DNA of 64,000 nucleotides from CAZNSX01 sp964575845. Lineage in GTDB: Bacteria > UBA8248 > CAZNSX01. The notes under the pieces are model-generated. The model saw only the letters and a program-made list of their open reading frames with translations. It was not told the origin of the DNA and ran no database searches. Below are positions 48,345 to 57,446 of this stretch, piece after piece. Position 1 is the first letter of the stretch. Every line of letters starts with the position of its first letter. The DNA lies in the NCBI GenBank assembly GCA_964575845.1, contig CAZNSX010000007.1, positions 1-64,000 on the forward strand. The letters run 5' to 3'. The position numbers and the translations under genes were made by a program.

Positions 48345-49375
48345 AGAGGCTGACCATGCCGATGCCTATCTCTCATATAGACGGCTCGCTCCTTCGAGGC
48401 ATGTTCATCGGGGCCTCGCAAATGCTCGTCCGATACAGGGAAAATCTCAACCGGATAAACGTCTTCCCGGTGCCTGACGGCGACACGGGCTCTAACATCA
48501 CACGCCTCTTGGAAGACCTACCCGAGCACCTCGCGGACGTAATGCCTCTCGATAGGGTGCTCGCCGCCCTAGAGGGCGAGCTCACCCATAAGATCCAGGG
48601 CTACTCGGGGGCCTACCTATTCCTCTACATCCAGGGCTTCTGCGGCCAGGCCCGCGAGCACGCTAATAACTCGGGCCTATTGGCGGGTAGGGAGTTCGCC
48701 CAGGCCATGCATGCCGGCGCTCGAAATGCCGTGAGCGAGAGCCACGTCCCGCCGAGGGAGGGCACCATTTTGACGGCCATGGGAAGATGCTCAGAGAGAG
48801 CTCTCGATGCGGCTGAGAAGAAGGACGACCTCCTGCTTATCCTGCGGGAAGCCCACGAAGAGGCGGAACATGCGGTGGAGGCCACACGGGAGGAGCTTCG
48901 GTGGATGGATGCCGCCACGGGTGAGCTCAGAAGCCTCAAGGACTATGGTGTGGTTGACGCGGGAGCTCTCGGATTTCTCTATTTTCTGGGAGGCCTGAGA
49001 GCCGGGCTGGGGGATGAACCAAGGGGAAGCTACTACCGGGAGCTTAAGGGCGCCTTCATCTCACACGGCGGAGATTACGGCTTCCACGCCGAGTTCTTCC
49101 TCAAGGTGGAGAGCCCGGGCCAGCTCCTCCTTGAAGGGACCCACCTTTCCATGGAGGAACTTCACAGGGGCATTCTCGAGTTTGCGGGCGAGGGTTGCGG
49201 CCTGGAGATACTCGGGACCGGCGGTGACGGGCTCTACATCCACCTCCATCTCAAGACCCACCGGGAGATAGAGAAGGTGGAAGAGGCCCTGGGGGAGGTC
49301 GGCACCATCACCCGAAAGCGCGTTGATGACATGAGCCGGCAGTTCAGCGAAAGCTTTGGCGTGGCCGGGGGGTAA
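48341..49375 (+). CDS. DAK2-domain protein, FakA-like kinase
   Basis: A 344-residue protein with an N-terminal DAK2 (DhaL-like) domain: NRINVFPVPDGDTGSNITRL contains the Asp residues that bind ADP-Mg, and GYSGAYLFLYIQGFCGQARE with VPPREGTILTAMGRC follow. The C-terminal part (DYGFHAEFFLKVE, VGTITRKRVDDMSRQF) resembles the FakA middle domain. Typical FakA is about 550 residues, so this is a shortened form. Its start (TTG 48341) overlaps the DegV stop; an ATG at 48356 is possible. Likely phosphorylates a lipid carboxylate or related ligand bound by the DegV protein. Confidence 0.82.
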   Translation: MKRLTMPMPISHIDGSLLRGMFIGASQMLVRYRENLNRINVFPVPDGDTGSNITRLLEDLPEHLADVMPLDRVLAALEGELTHKIQGYSGAYLFLYIQGFCGQAREHANNSGLLAGREFAQAMHAGARNAVSESHVPPREGTILTAMGRCSERALDAAEKKDDLLLILREAHEEAEHAVEATREELRWMDAATGELRSLKDYGVVDAGALGFLYFLGGLRAGLGDEPRGSYYRELKGAFISHGGDYGFHAEFFLKVESPGQLLLEGTHLSMEELHRGILEFAGEGCGLEILGTGGDGLYIHLHLKTHREIEKVEEALGEVGTITRKRVDDMSRQFSESFGVAGG

Positions 49376-49380
49376 AAAAA

Positions 49381-49405
49381 TGTAGTAGGACGGAATTCAC
49401 TTGAC
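49381..49405 (+). repeat. Left imperfect inverted repeat flanking the RM locus
   Basis: TGTAGTAGGACGGA followed 5 bases later by CTTGAC. The complement of 56623-56642 reads TGTAGTAGAATGGA-CTTGAC, matching 18 of 20 positions if the 5-base insert (ATTCA) is skipped. The two ends point inward and bracket the type I RM genes, like ends of a transposable unit or decayed insertion-sequence copies. Confidence 0.45.
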
Positions 49406-49471
49406 ATCGAAGGTGTTGCATCGGTAGTACTCAGCTTTCGGCTGTATCGTCTGCACTAGGTACCTTTTTCA

Positions 49472-51202
49472 TTATTCTTTCTTATGTCGGACTCTGCGGA
49501 GGCTCTTCCTGGCAAATTCCGGGTATTTCTCATAAACCGCATTAAGCAGTTGGTTGTGGTTCAGGTCGCCATAGGTATCGATGATGATGGCGACGTCCTC
49601 TTGCAAATCCTCGGGCAGCTCGGTTAGTGCTTCAGCAGCCCTGGCGGGGTCGGCTAGGGTGATTCGGGTCTTGTCCTCCTCTTTGTCGTTTTCCACGGTG
49701 ACTAGGCCCTCATATTGGAGATTTTCTAGGTCGCGATAGAGTTCCTTGGCGAAGGGGCCGTAGTGGTAGGGGACAAAATGGTAGAGCCTTCGCCGGGAGG
49801 CCCCCTCCATCTGGAGGAGGAAAGCGTACTTCATGAGGGCAGTCACGAGTACAGTTGCCTGGGCCGCCTTCTGGCTTGCGCGCTTGGTCTTCTCAGCGAG
49901 AAGAGCTAAGAGCAACAGGCAGGGTAGACGTTCGTAGAACGCCGTCTGTGCGGCGATCTCTTCGGCGTTGGCGGCCTCCCACCGGGCTGTGAGTTCTCCA
50001 GTAAAGGCACGAGACATAAGATTAGGCATCATTATCTCACAGTCATCCAGGGACCGCGCTAAGTCCCGCACCGTACTCTGAAGCTGATTGATGCCCATTA
50101 CAAGCCTTTCTTGTAATTGCACGGGTGGAATAGGAATAAGCAGGCTCTTAAGCTGCATCTGATTCAGGCTCGCTTGATTGACCGCCTGTCGCGCCATACT
50201 CCTGAGCTTATCCCTAACACCCCGCATTTTGAGAAGTCCATGAAGGTAATCTGGGAGGCACTCTCTCCTATCCGCTCTTAGCAGCAGCAAATTCATACCG
50301 TGAACCAGATTAGGCGGGTCCCCCCTATAAATTGCTGTTTTGCCGATGTGATCCATGCTATTGATGTGACTAAAAAGAATGTCTCCCTCAAGCAATCGCC
50401 ACTTGGAAAGCTCAGAGTCATCGAGCTCGACATACCTCACCTTTACAGGATTTATGACCTCATGTGCTATAGTCTCAATCCTCGTAACCGGAAACCCTTT
50501 TCCAAGCGTGTTCTGCGCTGTTGTCGTACCATTCCTAATCAATTCCAACACGTTCCCCAGCGCGATTGTCTCCCAACCCTTTGGATTGCTTATCGGATCG
50601 CCGAACATCTCGATAAATAGATGTCGTAAGATTGCGTCTGCCCAAACAAGCGCCTCCTTACGCTTGCGGCAGATCTCATCGGCCTTCTGGAGGATCTGTA
50701 CGATCCGCTCCTGAACGGGAATTGGAGGAAGCGGAACAGGAATAGCCTTAAGGGATTTGAAAGAAATAGAGTCAAGACCCGTTGTCTTCGATGACCATCT
50801 GCTCATGTCGACAGAACAGAGGTAATAATACAGATACTCAACTATTATCTGAGGATTAGTTGAAATAAGAGCTGCAATATGGCTGACGACGAACGCAGAA
50901 ACCCCAAGTATAGCGCGATGATTCAGATACACGGAGCCACTACGTGGGACGAGAATCGCTCCTTTGGGAAATAAAGTCAATCCTAGCTTTTGGCCTAGTT
51001 TGTCAGCAATTCGGTCGTTGCTCTCGACGAGATTATGAGTCAGGTGGTACCTTCCGATGTCCTGCATCCTTATGAAGGGGATACCATCCGATGAGAAGAC
51101 AGCTTTATTCTGAGGAGCCGAATCTCCGCCTTTCACTTCACAGAGATCTCCCAGGGCTACCCACAACCACGCCTTACGTGAAGCTCTGCGTTCCGCTTGC
51201 AT
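49472..51202 (-). CDS. hsdS: Type I restriction specificity subunit HsdS with C-terminal extension
   Basis: DNA-recognition subunit of a type I RM enzyme. It has two target-recognition halves (first beginning WVALGDLCEVKGGDSAPQNK, second beginning GWETIALGNVLELIRNG), each ending in the family pattern IPVPLPPIPVQERIVQILQK or LIPIPPVQLQERLVMGINQL with a coiled-coil conserved region, then SRAFTGELTARWE. After that come about 170 extra residues (LVTALMKYAFLLQMEGASRR, FVPYHYGPFAKELYRDLENL) resembling a Panacea/DUF4065- or winged-helix-like module, so total length is 576 instead of about 400. The start ATG shares one base with the PIN gene stop. Confidence 0.88.
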   Translation of the reverse strand: MQAERRASRKAWLWVALGDLCEVKGGDSAPQNKAVFSSDGIPFIRMQDIGRYHLTHNLVESNDRIADKLGQKLGLTLFPKGAILVPRSGSVYLNHRAILGVSAFVVSHIAALISTNPQIIVEYLYYYLCSVDMSRWSSKTTGLDSISFKSLKAIPVPLPPIPVQERIVQILQKADEICRKRKEALVWADAILRHLFIEMFGDPISNPKGWETIALGNVLELIRNGTTTAQNTLGKGFPVTRIETIAHEVINPVKVRYVELDDSELSKWRLLEGDILFSHINSMDHIGKTAIYRGDPPNLVHGMNLLLLRADRRECLPDYLHGLLKMRGVRDKLRSMARQAVNQASLNQMQLKSLLIPIPPVQLQERLVMGINQLQSTVRDLARSLDDCEIMMPNLMSRAFTGELTARWEAANAEEIAAQTAFYERLPCLLLLALLAEKTKRASQKAAQATVLVTALMKYAFLLQMEGASRRRLYHFVPYHYGPFAKELYRDLENLQYEGLVTVENDKEEDKTRITLADPARAAEALTELPEDLQEDVAIIIDTYGDLNHNQLLNAVYEKYPEFARKSLRRVRHKKE

Positions 51203-52341
51203 TATTCGGTCTTCCAGCCCAATACATTCTTGGCTTTTTCGAGGAAGTCAGCAGTCACTAGCTTCGATAGCTCACGCGGTACACCGTCTTGGCAGAATAG
51301 CCATGTTGTCTGTGGCAGTTGCAATGCGTCGCGGAACTGCCAGAGCGGCGACAGGTAACCGTTCCATGCGTCCGCTCTTCGCTGGTGGCCTGTCTTGGAG
51401 GCGTAACAGGGCTGGGACTGTCTGGCGCGCTCCCGGCTCATCGAGGTGAAACAGAATACATAAATTTGATTTCTCGAATTCTGAGCTTTCTTGGTGCGTG
51501 TCGAATAGGCGAGGTGCTCAAGCAGACGGCCCAACATTAGCCTCGACGGACGGCTATCTGTCAATCCCTCGTGCCAGAAGAGTACTTCAATAGTCACAGT
51601 CTTCCGAGCGTTGCGTTGCGACAAAACGAATAAGAGGCATGGTTCGTTGAGCGCTGAAGCAACCGTAAAAGCATCGGCCAGGATGCGCTTCCAGCTGATC
51701 GATGGGTCGGGCTTAATGGAAGCAAGTTCGAGAGAGGCAAGCGGTGAACCACCAGGGAGTCCAGGCCCACGCCTGGAAGGGGCCACGAGATCGCCGGCCT
51801 CAAAACAATCAGCAGAAAATTGTTGCTCTAGCCACTCAAGGGCCACGTCCTGGAGGTAGATGCAATTGGTATCCGGTAGCGCGTCGGCAAGTTGGGCGTC
51901 GTTCGTAACGAAAAGGGTGTGCCCATTCGCTAGACTGGTCGCGCCAATTAAGGCGTCCGGCGTTTTGAGCAGCATCTTTTTACCCGAGATATGGCTCCCG
52001 CGAAGCCTTCCTGCAGCCCGGGCAACATCGCCGTTCACATCGAGCATCTGAAAATGACGATTAAGGATTGCGAGTAGGTCCAATTCCGGGTCATAGCCAG
52101 CTCTGTCACGGCTGGTAAAGTAAACATGAGCAAGAAGTTCAGAGACAACAACGGTGCTGACGTAAAGCTCAACTTTCCCTTCAAGACCAGCCTGAAAAAT
52201 AGGATCAAGTAGGTCCGCCCAGGGCTGGACTGGTGGGTTGTTGATGTAGTACTGCACACAACACGTATCCAGAGCTACTTTCGGCTTGTCCATAGCCATC
52301 ATCTGCGTCAGTTCCTGGATTCGCTGGGTCGCCGTGGGCAT
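51202..52341 (-). CDS. PIN-domain protein inside the type I RM operon
   Basis: A 379-residue protein. The N-terminal PIN nuclease domain (about residues 20-170) has KVALDTCCVQYYIN with Asp25, VVSELLAHVYF with the conserved Glu, LKTPDALIGATSLANGHTL with an Asp, and LFVTNDAQLADAL with the last Asp, so the acidic tetrad looks complete. The C-terminal 200 residues are not recognised (WKRILADAFTVASALNEPCL, VTIEVLFWHEG). It lies 5 bases after hsdM and overlaps hsdS, so it belongs to the operon. It could be a toxin-type RNase or a DNA/RNA nuclease guard; function is inferred from the domain only. Confidence 0.78.
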   Translation of the reverse strand: MPTATQRIQELTQMMAMDKPKVALDTCCVQYYINNPPVQPWADLLDPIFQAGLEGKVELYVSTVVVSELLAHVYFTSRDRAGYDPELDLLAILNRHFQMLDVNGDVARAAGRLRGSHISGKKMLLKTPDALIGATSLANGHTLFVTNDAQLADALPDTNCIYLQDVALEWLEQQFSADCFEAGDLVAPSRRGPGLPGGSPLASLELASIKPDPSISWKRILADAFTVASALNEPCLLFVLSQRNARKTVTIEVLFWHEGLTDSRPSRLMLGRLLEHLAYSTRTKKAQNSRNQIYVFCFTSMSRERARQSQPCYASKTGHQRRADAWNGYLSPLWQFRDALQLPQTTWLFCQDGVPRELSKLVTADFLEKAKNVLGWKTE

Positions 52342-52346
52342 GTCAT

Positions 52347-53993
52347 CTACTCCCCAGGGCTGGTCTCAAAGCGAACCGATCCCTTAAGTCCTTCGATGGA
52401 AGTTGGGACGGTCACGAGGGTCAGCAGATCTTGCAGATCAGTCTTGATTTCCTCCTCCAAGTCTAGGAGCCTGTTAATGAGAACTTCCGGTTTCTCATGC
52501 TCAACTGGCTTGGCCTGGTGGGGGCAGTAACGCCCGGCGGTCAGGTTGTAGTCGGCTTTCCGGATGTCGTCGATGGTGCCCCACCATGACTTTTGGCTCT
52601 TAAAGTCTTTGAGCCTGTCGGACTTCAGGATAGCGCGCACGCCGCCGCTTTTTTCATGTCGCCAGGTATACGGCCAGAGGGAGAGCATGTGTTCCAAGTC
52701 ACCGTCCGTATCAAAGTCCGGCAAGCGCCGCCGGGTAGCTCCGAGGTCGCGACCGTCACTATCCACCCGGTAAAACCAGACCTTTGAGGTTCGGACGTCA
52801 TCCCTTCCAAGCGGTCGGCGGAAAACGACTATACTGGTCTTAGCGCCGCTATAAGGGTTAAACACCCCATTCGGCAGGCTGATAACGCCCAGGACCTCAA
52901 ACTGCTCAACCAGACGACGGCAGATCTTCCGGAGCATTTTCTTAGAGTCGAAGAGGAGACCTTCCTTAAGAACCACTGCAGCCCGCCCACCTGGACGAAG
53001 CGCATTCATCATATGTTGAATAAAGAGCGCCTCATAGAGCTTGATGTGGTACTCGAACTGGGCCATGCGCTCCTGCTTCGTCGGCCCGAACGGCGGATTG
53101 GCGAGGATCAGGTCATACTTGCCCTTGTGGATGTCCTGAGCCTTGTTGGACAGGCTGTCGTCGTTGGCGAGCAGGCTCGAGCCGTCCTTGTGGAGGACCA
53201 TGTTCATCAGGGCGAGCTTGAAAACCAGAGGCGAATGCTCGACGCCCAAAAGATGTTTTTCCTTCAACTGCCGTATAAGATTATCGCGTTCTACTGCATT
53301 CCTTTTTCTTTCTATCTTCTCACAGACACGCATAAAAGCCCGCACAATAAAACCGCCCGTCCCGCATGCAGGGTCGTAAATGCTCTCGCCGATCTCTGGT
53401 TCAATCACCTGAACCATTCGGTCTACAATGTGGCGCGGGGTAAAGTACTCAGCAAATTCCTTATCTTGCCCAAATTTTTGGAGAAGCTGCTCGTAGGCTG
53501 TCCCAAAAACATCAAAGCGTTCGCCCGGCCCAATTTTGCGGGCCATCACCTCAAGCAGATTAAGTTCTTTTAGTTTGGAAGTCAGCGTCCGAATTGTTGT
53601 CGTATATCGAAGGGGAAATGTAGTCTCTTTAAACAACCGCGTCACATCTCTCGCAGAACGGTGCTTCGAATGCTTTTCTCGTTCGGAGAGGTCGACGAAC
53701 ATCTGTTTGCAAAAGGTCACAGAGTCTGAGAATCCCAAAGTTTTCGCATATGTGTCCAGATCGTCAGCCCACTCGTGAAAGCGGTATCTATTCGGAATTA
53801 GCTGTTCCTCCTCCGAACGTAGCCCCCTGGAGACCTCTTCCTCCAAGGTGGCTTTTTCGTCCCAGAGTTTTAGGAAAAGAAAAAGACTGAATATTTCTAG
53901 GCGATCAGTTGCGTGCACAGCGTCATCGCGCAGGATGTTAGCAATCTCCCAGAGCTCATTTCCAAACTGGTTAAAATCAGGAGTTCGGGCCAT
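52347..53993 (-). CDS. hsdM: Type I restriction modification methyltransferase HsdM
   Basis: N6-adenine methyltransferase subunit of 548 residues. The N-terminal HsdM domain is followed by DVFGTAYEQLLQKFGQDKEF and EYFTPRHIVDRMV, the SAM motif DPACGTGGFIVRAF, and the catalytic NPPFG. C-terminal helical part near LLDLEEEIKTDLQDLL. ATG 53993 with GGAGGAACAGG upstream is chosen over a longer frame to 54023. It overlaps hsdR by 17 bases. Confidence 0.93.
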   Translation of the reverse strand: MARTPDFNQFGNELWEIANILRDDAVHATDRLEIFSLFLFLKLWDEKATLEEEVSRGLRSEEEQLIPNRYRFHEWADDLDTYAKTLGFSDSVTFCKQMFVDLSEREKHSKHRSARDVTRLFKETTFPLRYTTTIRTLTSKLKELNLLEVMARKIGPGERFDVFGTAYEQLLQKFGQDKEFAEYFTPRHIVDRMVQVIEPEIGESIYDPACGTGGFIVRAFMRVCEKIERKRNAVERDNLIRQLKEKHLLGVEHSPLVFKLALMNMVLHKDGSSLLANDDSLSNKAQDIHKGKYDLILANPPFGPTKQERMAQFEYHIKLYEALFIQHMMNALRPGGRAAVVLKEGLLFDSKKMLRKICRRLVEQFEVLGVISLPNGVFNPYSGAKTSIVVFRRPLGRDDVRTSKVWFYRVDSDGRDLGATRRRLPDFDTDGDLEHMLSLWPYTWRHEKSGGVRAILKSDRLKDFKSQKSWWGTIDDIRKADYNLTAGRYCPHQAKPVEHEKPEVLINRLLDLEEEIKTDLQDLLTLVTVPTSIEGLKGSVRFETSPGE

Positions 53994-56298
53994 CCTGTTC
54001 CTCCCCTTCGATCGGCGCTCCAACCGATAGAGTCAACGCTTCCGTGGCCATAGCCATGAGGTCACCTAGACTACCAAAAAGAGCCTTAATCCGAGGCACA
54101 CCACCCATTTGATCCAGCCACTGGCTTCGGAGGATTTGCTCCGGCGTTATGTCCGGATTCGCTCTTTTAAAGTCGCAGACCATGAGAAGCATCTCGCGCT
54201 TTTCTCTGTTGAGACCCTTTTCCAGCGCCCACTTCTCGAATTCCCGACGGTGATGGAGCGTGTCAAAATCAGCTTCCCCCGTTGCAACAGCTATGAAATC
54301 TTCTAGGGTTGCCTCTGGCTCCCCGTAGAGGTCACGCAATGCGCGAAGGTCAAAGCCCATTGTGGCAAGGAATGCGTGATCGGGCATGCTTGTCCCTTTG
54401 AAATATCGCCAGCACAATATGGTTTGCGCGAAACGCTGTTTGAGCCCTTCCCTTTCCAGACCTCCCCTGAGCTGAGCCTCGACTTGGCGACGAAGCTCCT
54501 CTAGGACAGCTGGAGAGATGGTTTCAGAAAAGACCAAGTGAACGGCCACGTCGGCAATGACCATTTCCTGTTCACTACCGCCCTTATCCTCCGGGCCACG
54601 CGCACCTTCGCGACGCTCCCGGTCAATGATTTCCTCTTCTACCTGCTCAACAGGCTCATCCTCAACGCCAGGCGTGTCATTGGTTACCACAGGCTCAAGA
54701 CGGGAAATATCAACGAAATCCACCAGCTTGTAGAAGTCCTTACCGGTCTCCCTGCACTTGCGTGTGCCTCGACCCTTCATCTGGACGTAGAGCACTTTTG
54801 ATTTGGTTGGCCGCGCCATCAGCAATACCTCGACATCCGGTGCATCGATGCCTGTGTCCAGCATCCCAACTCCGACGAGGACGATCGGGCGAGGCGCCAT
54901 GTTGGGATCCTTGTGGGCCTGTTCAATGATTGCCTTGCGCTCTTCTGGCCCGGTAATCTTCTGAAACTCCTCGATCAGTTCCCTTGCACCAGCCATCTCG
55001 TTGTGGACAGCAAGGATGAACTTTTCCGCGGCCGCTTCGTTGGGAGGGAGTTTGTTCCGTCGATTGTATTCCTCGATGAGGGCATAACGAAGGTTCTTCG
55101 CATGCGCGATAGAGGCTGCGAAGACAATTGTCTTGGCCGGCTGCCGGGTGCCGAGGATGTCCTCGAAATACTTCTCCGCGATGAGCTTATTCCGCTCGGG
55201 AACATCCACGGCCCGGCCGAGCTGTTCCGGCTCAAAGTCAAAGCCCATGTCATGGACGCCCTCAAGGTCGACGTTCGTGTGGAGCTTGTGGTGGATGCAG
55301 GCGGCCAGGCGTTCCCACTGCGAGACTTCGGGATTGGCTTCGCCCTGTCGGATGGTGTAGCGATAAATGGGACCTCGGTACTGGCCTGGGTCGGTAAAAA
55401 ATCGATCCGTATTCACCGTTTCTTTGTCAGCAGGGGTTGCCGTCAACCCAAGCAGGATTGCCCCGCCTTTGGCGAAATGATCTAGTACCCCGTACCAATC
55501 TCCGAAATAGGAACGATGACATTCGTCAAGAATGACAACGCTAAAATGCTCAGGTTCGTAATTTAAGTATTTGTTGCGGACTGCCAAGTGCTGAACCGTC
55601 GTGACCAGAATATCCCGGTGCTTGTCATCTTTTCCGCCTGTGGCCCTTTCGATATTAAAATTGTCTCCTAAGTAGGTTTTGAATTTATTGACCGTCTGTG
55701 AAGCGAGGGCATCTCGGTCCACCAGGAAGAGGGTTCTTCTGATTAAACCGACCGCCCAAAGTTTAGCAATTACTCCAGCCGCAGTGATTGTTTTGCCGGT
55801 GCCCGTTGCCATCTGTAGATACATTCGCTTACGGCCAGATTGAACGCCCGCAAGCACCTGGGATACCGCAACGCGCTGATAGTCCCGAAGCGTTCCGTAA
55901 AGCTCTTCCGCTTGAGGGTGAAAAAATTCCCAAAATTCGGGCGGGGTTGGGAAATTAGAGATTTTTTCCGGAAGGGTATTGGCCCTGAGGTTCTGGCGAA
56001 GGAAAATTCTCCCATCACTGGCAAACAGGAGAGGAACGTCCCTTCCTGTGCTCTTCTTGTACGTGCGTGCATAGCCCTTTGCCTGTTCAAGAGCTGCCCA
56101 CAGGTACTTTCCGGGCTTTTTCGCCTCTAGGATGGCAAGAACTTGCCCCTCTCGGAGGAAGACGCGATCAGCCTCCTCGCCATCAAGGTGCTCTCTCCAC
56201 CTCTTGCGGGTTGTCTGGAAGTCCGTAAGGTCCCAGCCGCGTTCACGGAGGTGTTCTTCGATCAAGACCTCGGCGTCGGCTTCGCTAATCGCGGGCAT
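53977..56298 (-). CDS. hsdR: Type I restriction endonuclease subunit HsdR (EcoEI type)
   Basis: ATP-dependent translocase and nuclease of 773 residues. N-terminal PD-(D/E)xK nuclease: EEADRVFLREGQVLAILEAKKPGK region with Asp and ExK. Helicase motifs: Walker A ATGTGKTITAA, DECH in VVILDECHRSYFG, motif III LGLTATPAD, motif VI MKGRGTRKC. The C terminus (TLEDFIAVATGEADFDTLHH) matches the EcoEI R C-terminal domain. Start ATG 56298 follows CCGGAGGCGATC; the open frame continues to 56352. First gene of the RM operon. Confidence 0.94.
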   Translation of the reverse strand: MPAISEADAEVLIEEHLRERGWDLTDFQTTRKRWREHLDGEEADRVFLREGQVLAILEAKKPGKYLWAALEQAKGYARTYKKSTGRDVPLLFASDGRIFLRQNLRANTLPEKISNFPTPPEFWEFFHPQAEELYGTLRDYQRVAVSQVLAGVQSGRKRMYLQMATGTGKTITAAGVIAKLWAVGLIRRTLFLVDRDALASQTVNKFKTYLGDNFNIERATGGKDDKHRDILVTTVQHLAVRNKYLNYEPEHFSVVILDECHRSYFGDWYGVLDHFAKGGAILLGLTATPADKETVNTDRFFTDPGQYRGPIYRYTIRQGEANPEVSQWERLAACIHHKLHTNVDLEGVHDMGFDFEPEQLGRAVDVPERNKLIAEKYFEDILGTRQPAKTIVFAASIAHAKNLRYALIEEYNRRNKLPPNEAAAEKFILAVHNEMAGARELIEEFQKITGPEERKAIIEQAHKDPNMAPRPIVLVGVGMLDTGIDAPDVEVLLMARPTKSKVLYVQMKGRGTRKCRETGKDFYKLVDFVDISRLEPVVTNDTPGVEDEPVEQVEEEIIDRERREGARGPEDKGGSEQEMVIADVAVHLVFSETISPAVLEELRRQVEAQLRGGLEREGLKQRFAQTILCWRYFKGTSMPDHAFLATMGFDLRALRDLYGEPEATLEDFIAVATGEADFDTLHHRREFEKWALEKGLNREKREMLLMVCDFKRANPDITPEQILRSQWLDQMGGVPRIKALFGSLGDLMAMATEALTLSVGAPIEGEEQDGPNS

Positions 56299-56645
56299 GA
56301 TCGCCTCCGGCTGAGTAATCCTTTTGGCAAGAGCGGTCCAACTCCCCCACATTCGGGCTCCTCACTGATCCAAAGAGCCTCTCTTTGGGCAAGCCTATCC
56401 GGTACCCCATCCTGGCCTTAGTTTAAAGCCATGCAAGATTTTACATAATTTGCGACTATTCTTAAAACAATCTCGGGCTTTTTGAGTCCGGCCGTGGGCG
56501 AGCGGTGGAGTTTACGCGCGGAGAGGGGATTTTCTGCTGCGTAACAATAAGCACCGAGAATCGCTGCAATCCGTCCCCCCAGGAACTCGACCGATGAAGA
56601 AGACAGCGTGGCCTACTGTCAAGTCAAGTCCATTCTACTACACTT
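56299..56645. other. Intergenic region upstream of hsdR
   Basis: About 350 bases. It contains an AT-rich stretch around 56430-56480 that could carry the hsdR promoter on the minus strand, and ends with the right inverted repeat. No gene I can support. Confidence 0.4.
56623..56642 (-). repeat. Right imperfect inverted repeat flanking the RM locus
   Basis: GTCAAG-TCCATTCTACTACA, the inward-facing partner of 49381-49405, located at the far end of the RM module and 4 bases before the stop of the next small gene. Confidence 0.45.
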
Positions 56646-56921
56646 TTATTTCTCAAGCGCCTTTATCTTTCTCCTCATCTCGATATCGTTCAGCATGGCG
56701 CCGAGCTTATTCATGATGGCATCAACCGCTCCATACCAGTGGGTCCAGTGGGGGCCCATCATGCTGGCTCCCATCCGCCAGCGGCGCCCATCATGATGCC
56801 AGACGAGGTAGTGCATTATCTCCGGAGTCTCATCCAAGGGGTTATCCTTGCTGATGAGGCCCTCACCCCATTTTCCCTTGCAGACCACCTTAAATTTGCG
56901 CTTAGGGGCTGCCGCCTTCAC
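56646..56921 (-). CDS. Small protein, unknown
   Basis: A 91-residue soluble, basic protein: KRKFKVVCKGKWGEGLISKD, HYLVWHHDGRRWRMGASMMG, PHWTHWYGAVDAIMNKLGAM, and a charged helical tail. Trp- and His-rich middle. No domain recognised, ribosome site weak. The protein-like composition over the full length supports a real gene. Adjacent to the RM inverted repeat. Confidence 0.45.
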   Translation of the reverse strand: MKAAAPKRKFKVVCKGKWGEGLISKDNPLDETPEIMHYLVWHHDGRRWRMGASMMGPHWTHWYGAVDAIMNKLGAMLNDIEMRRKIKALEK

Positions 56922-57446
56922 CTGGGTGCTTATTTATTCTCTAATTTGAGGTCAAAAGAAATCTTGAGCTCCGGATGACCCCCAGCCACTTCCCTTGGCT
57001 TAATATCGGAGCCTTTGGCCAGCAAATAATTCCTTCGAGGGTGCCGTCTATTAAGCCCAACCACAGAATCTCTAGCAGGGGCTAAGAAGTTCCCTTTTTA
57101 GCTACCTTGAGTATGACCGCCCAGCTTGGGCTTGAAATTTATTTCAAAAACATATGTCTTGAGAAATACGCATTCCTTGATCCGGGTCAAAAATTTTAAA
57201 AAATGGGCCCCTTAGGAGCCAGTGGCCTCAGCTTTTTCCAGTGTGTCCTGCGCTCTTTCATACCCTCTGCCGCTCAAAAACCTGAGGAGCCAATCTTTGG
57301 GGTTCTTACTAAGGCGGAAAGAGAGAGAATCAGGGATGAAGTAATCTTTATCAGAGACTTGCCGGTCGGAAGCTTCCGACCTAAAATAGTGGATTCCGCA
57401 TATTCTACTATGGGTGATTTACAAGGGCCAAAAAGGAGAGCGACCT
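56922..57446. other. Intergenic region upstream of the 2-hydroxyacid dehydrogenase
   Basis: About 525 bases. AT-rich between 56930 and 57200. A plus-strand frame at 57203-57460 overlaps the start of the dehydrogenase in another frame and has no recognisable product; I regard it as non-coding. No clear promoter assigned. Confidence 0.35.
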
